Below, in pieces: positions 1 to 5,815 of a DNA stretch of 9,834 nt. Location: contig JALSHN010000367.1 in NCBI GenBank assembly GCA_026982215.1, positions 1 through 9,834 of the forward strand, in the 5' to 3' direction. Numbering within the stretch: the first letter of the stretch is position 1; the number at the start of each line of letters is the position of its first letter. Both the position numbers and the translations under genes were made by a program. Source of the stretch: Gammaproteobacteria bacterium. Its GTDB lineage: Bacteria; Pseudomonadota; Gammaproteobacteria; S012-40. Below the pieces are notes generated by a model that was given only the letters and a program-made list of their open reading frames with translations, made no database searches and had not been told where the DNA came from.

Positions 1-1011
1 TAGCTCGCGGACCACCGGGGCCAGGAGGGGGCTGGGAAGGTAGCGCACCCGATGGCCCTGGGCCACCAGTTGCGGCAGAAACCGCAGGAAAAACAGCTCG
101 TCGCCGGGGCCTTCGTCATGGACCACTAGGATGTCGTGTGCCGGGCCGTTCTCGGGGAGGGGGTCGGGATCGCTCCAGGGGCCGGGACGTTGCCGGCTGG
201 GACGATGGCGCCAGTTGCGCCAGCCTTCCTGAAAGTTGCCCATGAGGAGTTGGGTCATGGCCAGCCCAAAACGGCCGTCGGGGATGGTCTCCGCGGCCTC
301 GGTGAAGGCCTGAGCGGCCTCGGCGTAACGGCCTTGCTGATAGTTTAGGTAGCCGAGGTTGAAGATGGCCTTGGCGGCGATGTCGCGTTGTTGGGCTTGG
401 CGGGCGCGTTCCAGTGCCTCGGCGGCGGTGGTTGTATCGCCCCGCTCCAGCGCGGTGACTCCAAGCCCCAGCCAGGCACGTTCCAGGCCGGGGTCCTCGG
501 CGAGAGCGCGGCGATAATCGGCCTCGGCGCCTTCCAGGTCGCCCAGCGTCCAGCGGGCCCGTCCGCGATGGGCGAACACTACCGGTCGGGGCGAGCGTTC
601 CACCAGGCTGTCCAGCAGGGGCAGGGCCTCCCTGGCCCGTTCTTGATCCAGCAGCAGGCCAACGAGATTGATGGCGGCCTCGGGGTGATAGGGGTGGTTG
701 GCAAGGATCTCCCGAAAGCGCCGTTCCGCGTCTTCGATCTGGCCTCGATACAGGGCGATGGCAGCCAGGCCGTTGAGGACCTGGGGGTCGCCAGGGCGCC
801 GTTGGAGGGCTTCCTGGTACAGCCTCTCGGCGTGTTCCAAGTCCTCCCGCCGCAGGGCCAGCACGGCCAGCAGGTGCCAGGCGTCGAAGTCGTCGGGCCG
901 GGTCTCGACGATGCGCTGGGCTAACCGCTCGGCCTCGGCCAGGTTCCCCTGGTGGAGGGCGGCAACGGCGGCGTGGATGGTGGCGGTCTGGGTTTCGGGG
1001 ATGGCATTCAT
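1..1011 (-). CDS. TPR-repeat protein with start of a glycosyltransferase-like domain (partial, runs off left edge)
   Basis: The minus strand reads open for 337 codons from ATG at 1011 to the window edge, with no stop. An AAGGA ribosome site lies 9 nt upstream (1025-1021). Seven tandem tetratricopeptide-like units of about 34 residues fill residues 10-245, each with the A/L/G-Y/F-A pattern and a P near the end (for example residues 42-75 and 76-109), and a partial eighth follows. After a Pro-rich linker, residues 294-315 read ILVVHDEGPGDELFFLRFLP, resembling the first strand and Gly/Asp loop of family-9-type glycosyltransferase domains that often follow TPR arrays. TPR-glycosyltransferase fusions are common beside flagellar genes, where some modify flagellin. 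That role here is inference, because the catalytic part is outside the window. Other frames in this region give long but Arg/Pro-rich, non-protein-like translations. Confidence is high for the TPR domain and moderate for the transferase. Confidence 0.85.
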   Translation of the reverse strand, partial: MNAIPETQTATIHAAVAALHQGNLAEAERLAQRIVETRPDDFDAWHLLAVLALRREDLEHAERLYQEALQRRPGDPQVLNGLAAIALYRGQIEDAERRFREILANHPYHPEAAINLVGLLLDQERAREALPLLDSLVERSPRPVVFAHRGRARWTLGDLEGAEADYRRALAEDPGLERAWLGLGVTALERGDTTTAAEALERARQAQQRDIAAKAIFNLGYLNYQQGRYAEAAQAFTEAAETIPDGRFGLAMTQLLMGNFQEGWRNWRHRPSRQRPGPWSDPDPLPENGPAHDILVVHDEGPGDELFFLRFLPQLVAQGHRVRYLPSPLLAPVVREL

Positions 1012-1057
1012 CGCTGGGATTCCTTGCGTTGCGCTGTACGGTCGGCTCTGGGGCTTT

Positions 1058-1073
1058 AGCAGCTTCCGTGCCG
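1058..1073 (-). promoter_or_regulatory. Predicted sigma-54 (-24/-12) promoter for the TPR-glycosyltransferase gene
   Basis: Read on the minus strand this is CGGCACGGAAGCTGCT. It matches 10 of the 12 defined positions of the RpoN consensus TGGCACG-N4-TTGCW. The invariant GG (1072-1071) and GC (1060-1059) are separated by exactly 10 nt. The expected transcript start is near 1047, giving a leader of about 36 nt that contains the AAGGA ribosome site. Its direction and spacing to the gene are what a working promoter needs. No experiment supports it. Confidence 0.6.
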
Positions 1074-1103
1074 GGGGGAAGCTGAATGATGACGGATACA
1101 TGC

Positions 1104-1117
1104 GCCATCTTTTTGAC
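1104..1117 (-). promoter_or_regulatory. Degenerate FleQ-box-like site
   Basis: The minus strand reads GTCAAAAAGATGGC. This has GTCA-N6-TGAC geometry with 7 of 8 arm bases matching the FleQ box of Pseudomonas. It is centred about 63 nt upstream of the predicted sigma-54 start of the divergent TPR gene, and it also overlaps the TTGACA of the candidate fleQ promoter. One site could therefore activate the TPR gene and repress fleQ. The match is imperfect and could be chance. Confidence 0.3.
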
Positions 1118-1141
1118 ATTTCGTCGCGGCGGTGCTTAACT
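1113..1141 (+). promoter_or_regulatory. Candidate sigma-70 promoter for fleQ
   Basis: A perfect TTGACA (-35) at 1113-1118 is followed after 17 nt by TTAACT at 1136-1141, a poor -10 with 3 of 6 matches. Transcription would begin near 1148 and leave a leader of about 120 nt. In Pseudomonas, fleQ is transcribed by sigma-70, which fits. The leader contains a possible 6-bp stem, GGGGTG (1165-1170) with CACCCC (1186-1191). The weak -10 keeps confidence modest. Confidence 0.4.
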
Positions 1142-1222
1142 GCTGGGGCATAACGACAATACGCGGGGTGACGTCGGGAGGGAGACACCCCTCGAGGCCT
1201 GCGGATGGGGATGGGAAGCCTC

Positions 1223-1238
1223 TGGCGGGCGGCTTGCG
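1223..1238 (+). promoter_or_regulatory. Weak sigma-54-like motif just upstream of fleQ
   Basis: TGGCGGGCGGCTTGCG has GG (1224-1225) and GC (1236-1237) exactly 10 nt apart, and matches 9 of 12 consensus positions; the mismatches include the A and C of TGGCAC. It predicts a start near 1249, 18 nt before the fleQ ATG, leaving room for the GAGGGAG ribosome site at 1254-1260. In GC-rich DNA such a match can easily arise by chance. Confidence 0.25.
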
Positions 1239-1266
1239 CGAATCATGAAGAACGAGGGAGAAACCC

Positions 1267-2736
1267 ATGTCCTCTGCCAGTAAAGCGAATACCGTGTTGG
1301 TGATCGAGGATGACGCGCAAAAGCGTCATGCCTATCGCTCCATCTTGGATTTCATCGATCAACCCGCCCGGGTGTCCGACAGCGGCCATTGGAAGGAGGC
1401 CTTGCAGGACAACCCGGACATGGCGGCGGTGATCTTGGGGGAATGCGGTTCGCCCGAACGCACCCTGAAGGTGTTTCACGCCATCCGGGACAAGGATCCC
1501 CGCCTGCCCATCATCAAGCTGGTGCCCAAGGGGGGCGAGTTCGATCCCGGGGCCGAGGTGGAGGAGGGGGCCTACACCCGCTTGGAGCTGCCCCTGCGCT
1601 ATGTGAGTCTCACCGATGCGGTGCATCAGGCCATCGTGTTCCGCAACGCCAAGGATCAGCCCAGCGGCCCGCGTTCCCCGGAGTTGTTCCGCTCCCTGGT
1701 GGGCAACAGCCGGGCCATCCGCCGGGTGCGGGAGATGATGGCCCAGGTGGCCGATTCCGATGCCACGGTGTTGATCCTCGGGGAGTCGGGTACCGGTAAG
1801 GAGGTGGTGGCGCGCAATCTCCATTACCACTCCAAGCGCCGCAACCGCGCCTTCGTGCCGGTGAATTGCGGCGCCATTCCCGGGGACCTGTTGGAGAGCG
1901 AGCTGTTCGGTCACGAGAAGGGGGCCTTCACCGGGGCCATCAGCGCCCGTCAGGGGCGTTTCGAGCTGGCCGAGGGGGGCACGCTGTTCTTGGACGAGAT
2001 CGGTGACATGAGCCTGCACATGCAGGTGAAGCTGTTGCGGGTGTTGCAGGAACGGACCTTCGAGCGGGTGGGGTCCAACAAGACCATCAAGGCCGATGTG
2101 CGCATCATTGCCGCCACTCACCGTAATCTCGAAGAGCTCATCCGCGAGGGGAAATTCCGCGAGGATCTGTTCTATCGTCTCAATGTCTTCCCCATCGAGA
2201 TGCCGCCGTTGCGCGAGCGCCTGGATGACATCCCGCTGCTGGTCAATGAGCTCATCGCCCGCCTGGAAGCGGAGAAACGGGGGTCGGTGCGGCTCACGCC
2301 CCCGGCGATGATGGCCTTGTGTCAATATCGCTGGCCGGGCAATGTCCGTGAGCTGGCCAATCTCATCGAGCGGCTGGTGATCATGTATCCCTTCCAGGTG
2401 GTGGATCTCAAGGACTTGCCGGAGAAGTTCCAGCCGCCCACGGGCAAGCCGTCCGAGGAGGCGGAGGCCATCGTCGCCGGCAGTAACCTGCCTGACCTGA
2501 GCGGTTATTTCCAGGGCCCGTTGGGGACGCCGCGCCTGCCGCGTGAGGGGCTGGATCTGAAGGAGCACCTCTCCAACGTTGAGGTGGATCTCATCCGCCA
2601 GGCCCTGGAGGAGTCCGGCGGGGTGGTGGCCCATGCCGCCAAGCGCCTGCGCATGCGCCGTACCACCTTGGTGGAGAAGCTGCGTAAATATGGTCTGCAG
2701 CGGCCTGGCCAGCAGCAAGAGGCGTCAAACGTTTGA
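1267..2736 (+). CDS. fleQ: FleQ, sigma-54-dependent flagellar master regulator
   Basis: This 489-residue protein is almost the length of Pseudomonas FleQ (490). Residues 1-130 form a receiver-like FleQ domain: the acidic pocket (E14 D15 D16) is kept, but the phospho-acceptor Asp position is Gly (about G58), so phosphorylation is not expected. Residues 140-375 are the AAA+ sigma-54 activation domain: LFRS (140-143), Walker A GESGTGKE (172-179), sigma-54 loop GAFTGA (219-224) and Walker B TLFLDE (239-244). The C-terminal Fis-type helix-turn-helix contains RRTTLVEKLRKYG (464-476). R142, R183, N184 and E328 correspond to the c-di-GMP contacts R144, R185, N186 and E330 of Pseudomonas FleQ, so c-di-GMP is likely to switch it from motility activator to other roles. 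The ATG is preceded by GAGGGAG with a 6-nt spacer. It is transcribed away from the TPR gene and lies upstream of its expected target fleSR. Confidence 0.95.
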   Translation: MSSASKANTVLVIEDDAQKRHAYRSILDFIDQPARVSDSGHWKEALQDNPDMAAVILGECGSPERTLKVFHAIRDKDPRLPIIKLVPKGGEFDPGAEVEEGAYTRLELPLRYVSLTDAVHQAIVFRNAKDQPSGPRSPELFRSLVGNSRAIRRVREMMAQVADSDATVLILGESGTGKEVVARNLHYHSKRRNRAFVPVNCGAIPGDLLESELFGHEKGAFTGAISARQGRFELAEGGTLFLDEIGDMSLHMQVKLLRVLQERTFERVGSNKTIKADVRIIAATHRNLEELIREGKFREDLFYRLNVFPIEMPPLRERLDDIPLLVNELIARLEAEKRGSVRLTPPAMMALCQYRWPGNVRELANLIERLVIMYPFQVVDLKDLPEKFQPPTGKPSEEAEAIVAGSNLPDLSGYFQGPLGTPRLPREGLDLKEHLSNVEVDLIRQALEESGGVVAHAAKRLRMRRTTLVEKLRKYGLQRPGQQQEASNV

Positions 2737-2737
2737 C
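2724..2737 (+). promoter_or_regulatory. Predicted FleQ-binding box (perfect palindrome over the fleQ stop codon)
   Basis: GTCAAACGTTTGAC is a perfect 14-bp palindrome whose arms are exactly the GTCA-N6-TGAC of the published Pseudomonas FleQ box (GTCANTAAATTGAC-like). It covers the last three codons and the TGA of fleQ (stop 2734-2736). It is centred about 84 nt upstream of the predicted fleS transcript start, a normal distance for a sigma-54 enhancer. The central six bases differ from the AT-rich Pseudomonas core. Confidence 0.6.
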
Positions 2738-2758
2738 TTTCCTGGATCCTCTATCTGT

Positions 2759-2771
2759 TAACTAATTGAAA
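2759..2771 (-). promoter_or_regulatory. IHF-like site in an AT-rich stretch upstream of fleS
   Basis: The minus strand reads TTTCAATTAGTTA, matching 8 of the 9 defined positions of the IHF consensus WATCAA-N4-TTR. It lies inside the only clearly AT-rich segment of the window (about 2753-2785), midway between the FleQ palindrome and the -24/-12 promoter. That is where a DNA-bending protein would help the activator reach sigma-54 polymerase. AT-rich sequence raises the chance of a random match. Confidence 0.35.
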
Positions 2772-2788
2772 TAAAGGAATAAAAGCCG

Positions 2789-2804
2789 GGGCACGCTTAT
2801 TGCT
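2789..2804 (+). promoter_or_regulatory. Predicted sigma-54 (-24/-12) promoter of fleSR
   Basis: GGGCACGCTTATTGCT matches 11 of 12 defined RpoN consensus positions (TGGCACG-N4-TTGCW). GG at 2790-2791 and GC at 2802-2803 are exactly 10 nt apart. The predicted start is near 2815, about 40 nt before fleS. In Pseudomonas fleSR is activated by FleQ with RpoN, and the FleQ-box-like palindrome lies just upstream here. Confidence 0.8.
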
Positions 2805-2817
2805 CTCCCTGTTTCGC

Positions 2818-2838
2818 CCGCGGACATGGGGTCCGTGG
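2818..2838 (+). repeat. Hairpin at the 5' end of the fleS leader
   Basis: CCGCGGAC (2818-2825) pairs with GTCCGTGG (2831-2838), giving 8 bp including one G-U pair around a 5-nt loop. If transcription starts near 2815, this stem begins at about nucleotide 4 of the mRNA and ends 7 nt before the AGGAG ribosome site (2846-2850). No T tract follows, so it is not a rho-independent terminator. It may stabilise the transcript or tune translation (inference). Confidence 0.4.
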
Positions 2839-2854
2839 CGCCATCAGGAGAGCT

Positions 2855-4066
2855 GTGAGCGTGTCTTTACCCCTTTCTGAACTCCCGCTTTCTTCTCCCG
2901 ATCCCTCGGCGGTGAAGGCGCTGGAACAGGCGTTTCAGGCCTTCACCCACCTCTCTGACGAGCTGAGCCGTTCCTATCGCGCCCTGGAGCGACGGATTCA
3001 GCAACTCGATGCCGAACTCCACGATGCCCGCCAGGCCCGCCTGGAGGAGCTGGCACAGAAAGAGCGTCTGGCGGCGCGTCTTTCCAGGCTCATCACTGCC
3101 CTGCCGGCCGGTGTGGTGCTCATCAATGGCGTCGGGGTCATCGAGGAGTGCAATCCGGCGGCGGTGGAGCTTCTGGGAGAGCCGCTATTGGGCGAGCTGT
3201 GGCGCGAGATCATCACCCGGGTGTTCACCGACGAGGGGGAGGGCCAGGCATTGCGTCTGCGCGATGGGCGCCTGGTGAGCATTTCCACCTGTCCTTTGGG
3301 CGATGAGCCGGGGCAGATCGTGATGTTGATGGATGTCACCGAGACCCATGCCTTGCAGCAGGCTCTGGCACATCATCAGCGCCTCGCCGCCATGGGGGAA
3401 ATGGCCGCCCGCCTCGCCCATCAGATCCGCACCCCCTTGGCCTCGGCGATGCTCTATGGCGGGCAGCTCAACAATCCCCGACTGGACGAGAACCGTCGTC
3501 GCGATCGGGTGGAGCGGCTGTTGGAGCAGCTCAAGCACCTGGAGCGGGTGGTGGAGGACATGTTGGCGTTTGCCCGCGGCGGTTGCCAGGAGAAGGCCCC
3601 CTTTCCTTTGGTGGAATGGCTGGAGGCACTGCCGCTCGCTTGCGCCGCGCTGTTGGAACGACACCACTGCCGTTTGGAGGTGGCCGCCCCGCCGGCGGCA
3701 TGGTTGCAGGGCAATCGCGACGCCTTGTTGGGGGCGCTGGAAAACTTGGTGGTCAATGCCGTGGAGGCCGGTGGCGACGGTCAGACCTTGCGCCTGGAGT
3801 CACGGCTGCTGGCGGGGCACTCGGGGCCGATGGTGGAGCTGCACCTGCATGATGAAGGCCCTGGTGTACCGCCCGAGTTGCGTGAGCGGATCTTCGAGCC
3901 CTTTTTCACCACCCGGGGGCGGGGCACCGGACTGGGATTGGCGGTGGTCCAGTCGGTGATTCGTGCCCATGGCGGCGCGGTATGGCTGGCCGATGACGGC
4001 CCCGGGGCCCACTTCGTCATCCGCCTGCCTGTACTGATCCATTCACCGGAGGCAGATCATGAGTGA
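2855..4066 (+). CDS. fleS: FleS, cytoplasmic PAS-domain histidine kinase of the flagellar cascade
   Basis: The 403-residue protein has no membrane segment or signal peptide, so it should be soluble, as in the FleS/FlrB family. Residues about 30-78 look like a charged coiled coil. A PAS domain follows (about 75-165, with LPAGVVLINGVGVIEECNPA). The dimerisation domain has the H box LAHQIRTPL with phospho-acceptor H189. The ATPase domain shows the N box (ENLVVN, 296-301), G1 (DEGPG, 333-337), F box (FEPFFTT, 347-353) and G2 (GTGLGL, 357-362). It should autophosphorylate and pass phosphate to FleR, encoded next with an 8-nt overlap. GTG at 2855 follows AGGAG by only 4 nt; GTG at 2861 is 10 nt away, so the start could be two codons later. 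What the PAS domain senses is unknown. Confidence 0.93.
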   Translation: MSVSLPLSELPLSSPDPSAVKALEQAFQAFTHLSDELSRSYRALERRIQQLDAELHDARQARLEELAQKERLAARLSRLITALPAGVVLINGVGVIEECNPAAVELLGEPLLGELWREIITRVFTDEGEGQALRLRDGRLVSISTCPLGDEPGQIVMLMDVTETHALQQALAHHQRLAAMGEMAARLAHQIRTPLASAMLYGGQLNNPRLDENRRRDRVERLLEQLKHLERVVEDMLAFARGGCQEKAPFPLVEWLEALPLACAALLERHHCRLEVAAPPAAWLQGNRDALLGALENLVVNAVEAGGDGQTLRLESRLLAGHSGPMVELHLHDEGPGVPPELRERIFEPFFTTRGRGTGLGLAVVQSVIRAHGGAVWLADDGPGAHFVIRLPVLIHSPEADHE

Positions 4067-5453
4067 ACCCACCGTACTCATCGTCGAGGACGATACCGAC
4101 CTGCGCGAGGCGCTGCGTGACATCATCGAGCAGGCCGGTTATCGGGTATGGGAGGCGGCCAATGGCCGCACGGCACTGGACCGAGTCCAGGGCGGTCCGC
4201 CCGACATGGTGATCAGCGACGTGCAGATGGAAGGGATGGACGGCCATGCCTTGTTGCGGCACTTGAAGCGGCTCCATCCCGAGCTGCCGGTGGTGTTGAT
4301 CACCGCCTACGGATCCATCGAACGGGCAGTGGAGGCCATGCGCGATGGGGCGGTGGATTATTTGGTCAAGCCCTTCGAGGCCGAAGTGGTGGTGCACATG
4401 GTCAGCCGCTACGCTCAGCGTGAACCCGCCCCCTCGGAGTTGGTGGCCGAGGACCCCAAGAGTCGCGAGCTGGCGGCCTTGGCCCGGCGGGTGGCCGCCT
4501 CGGATGCCACGGTGATGATCACCGGCGAGTCCGGCTCGGGCAAGGAGGTCTTCGCCCGCTACATCCATGATCACTCGCCCCGTGCCCGCCGGCCTTTCGT
4601 GGCCATCAACTGTGCCGCCATCCCGGAGAACATGCTCGAGGCGGTGTTGTTCGGTTACGAAAAGGGCGCCTTCACCGGGGCCTACAAGGCCTGTCCAGGC
4701 AAGTTCGAGCAGGCCAACGGCGGGACCTTGCTGCTCGACGAGATATCCGAGATGGATCTGGGGCTGCAGGCCAAGCTGTTGCGGGTATTGCAGGAACGGG
4801 AAGTGGAACGTCTGGGGGGCAACAAACTCATTTCCCTGGACGTGCGCGTGTTGGCCACCTCCAACCGCGATATGCGCCGGATCGTGGCCGAAGGGCGTTT
4901 CCGAGAGGATCTCTACTATCGTCTCAACGTCTTCCCCCTCGATCTGCCGCCACTGCGTGATCGCCCGGGCGACATCGTCCCCCTGGCGCATCACCTGTTG
5001 CGTCGTCGTGCCACCGGCCACGCGCCGTTGCCGGAATTTTCCCCTGAGGCCGAAGCGGCATTGTGCGCCCATTCCTGGCCTGGAAACGTGCGTGAGCTGG
5101 ACAACGTGGTCCAGCGGGCCTTGATCCTGCATAGCGACGGTCTCATCCGGCCTGAGGATCTGTTCTTCGAGTCCACCGCCGCTTCCACGGCTCCCGCTGC
5201 GGCCGAACCAGTGCGCGAGCCGGAACCCGAGCTGGAGGCGAGTATGGCGGTAACGGCCCCGCCGCGTGGGGGGCGCCTGGGTGAGACGCTACGCTCCCGG
5301 GAACACCGCTTGATCCTTCAGGCCCTGGAGGAAGGCGGCGGCAGCCGCAAATACGCCGCTGAGAAATTGGGGATCAGTCAACGCACCCTGCGCTACAAAC
5401 TGGCCCGCATGCGTGAGGCCGGGATCGAGATTCCCGCCCCCCGGGCCTTTTGA
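4059..5453 (+). CDS. fleR: FleR, sigma-54-dependent response regulator for middle flagellar genes
   Basis: This is a 464-residue NtrC-type regulator. The receiver domain (5-115) is intact: acidic pocket E10 D11 D12, phospho-acceptor D54, T82 and K104, so it can accept phosphate from FleS. The AAA+ domain has Walker A GESGSGKE (156-163), GAFTGA (203-208) for sigma-54 contact, and Walker B LLLDE (224-228). A Pro/Ala/Glu-rich linker (about 372-405) leads to a Fis-type helix-turn-helix (about 430-451, GISQRTLRYKLARM). Pseudomonas FleR is of similar size and drives basal-body and hook genes with RpoN. The ATG overlaps the fleS stop (ATGAGTGA) and has GGAGG 6 nt upstream (4048-4052), so the pair is translationally coupled. 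Unlike FleQ, its receiver keeps all phosphorylation residues. Confidence 0.94.
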   Translation: MSEPTVLIVEDDTDLREALRDIIEQAGYRVWEAANGRTALDRVQGGPPDMVISDVQMEGMDGHALLRHLKRLHPELPVVLITAYGSIERAVEAMRDGAVDYLVKPFEAEVVVHMVSRYAQREPAPSELVAEDPKSRELAALARRVAASDATVMITGESGSGKEVFARYIHDHSPRARRPFVAINCAAIPENMLEAVLFGYEKGAFTGAYKACPGKFEQANGGTLLLDEISEMDLGLQAKLLRVLQEREVERLGGNKLISLDVRVLATSNRDMRRIVAEGRFREDLYYRLNVFPLDLPPLRDRPGDIVPLAHHLLRRRATGHAPLPEFSPEAEAALCAHSWPGNVRELDNVVQRALILHSDGLIRPEDLFFESTAASTAPAAAEPVREPEPELEASMAVTAPPRGGRLGETLRSREHRLILQALEEGGGSRKYAAEKLGISQRTLRYKLARMREAGIEIPAPRAF

Positions 5454-5468
5454 TCGAGGAGGACGGCC

Positions 5469-5792
5469 ATGAACGAAACCGATGTGTTGCGCATGATCTC
5501 CCAGCTTCGCCAGAGCAACGGTTTGGACCAGATCACCCGGCCCACGGCCCGTCCACAGGCGGTGGACACACCTGATTTCGCCGATCTGTTCAAGCAGGCG
5601 GTGGCGGCGGTGAACGAGGCGCAGAAGAAGTCCGACGGCCTGAAAAAGGCCTTCGAAATGGGCGATCCCCAGGTGACCCTTCCCGAGGTGATGGTGGCCG
5701 GTCAGAAGGCCAAGGTGTCTTTCGAGGCCATGGTGGAGGTGCGCAACAAGCTCCTGGAGGCCTACCGCGAAGTGATGCAGATGCAGGTCTGA
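5469..5792 (+). CDS. fliE: FliE, MS-ring/rod junction protein
   Basis: The 107-residue protein has the length and form of FliE, the adaptor joining the MS ring (FliF) to the proximal rod, and an early substrate of the flagellar export gate. The C-terminal half carries the family's conserved segment: residues from about VTLPEVMVAGQKAKVSFEAM to VEVRNKLLEAYREVMQMQV at the end. No signal peptide or membrane segment is seen, as expected for a type III export substrate. It starts 15 nt after fleR with a strong GAGGAGG (5456-5462, 6-nt spacer) and is followed 23 nt later by fliF. The short gap leaves no room for a promoter of its own, and I found no convincing -24/-12 motif in the 3' end of fleR, so co-transcription with fleSR is possible. 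Confidence 0.92.
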   Translation: MNETDVLRMISQLRQSNGLDQITRPTARPQAVDTPDFADLFKQAVAAVNEAQKKSDGLKKAFEMGDPQVTLPEVMVAGQKAKVSFEAMVEVRNKLLEAYREVMQMQV

Positions 5793-5815
5793 TCCCCCGA
5801 GCCTCCTGAGGAACC

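Noticed and set aside
1049..1073. TAAAG...GCCGA on the minus strand as a sigma-28 promoter for the TPR gene
   Set aside because: The spacer between the two elements is far shorter than the 15-16 nt sigma-28 promoters need.
116..1108. 330-codon minus-strand open frame in the TPR region
   Set aside because: Its translation is Arg/Pro/Gly-rich with no domain pattern; the overlapping frame starting at 1011 gives clean TPR repeats and a ribosome site.
1131..1144. GG...GC pair resembling a sigma-54 promoter upstream of fleQ
   Set aside because: The spacing between GG and GC is 9 nt, not the required 10.
1243..2718. 491-codon minus-strand open frame opposite fleQ (and similar ones opposite fleR at 4017-5132 and fliF at 5762-6898)
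   Set aside because: Same codon-bias shadow effect; no ribosome site or family features, and the opposing genes are fully conserved.
2818..2838. Hairpin as a terminator for fleQ
   Set aside because: No T tract follows and it lies downstream of the predicted fleS start, so it is more likely a leader structure.
5117..5133. GGCCTTGATCCTGC-type motif in fleR as a fliE promoter
   Set aside because: Spacing is right but only about 7 of 12 consensus positions match, and it lies more than 300 nt before fliE inside coding sequence.
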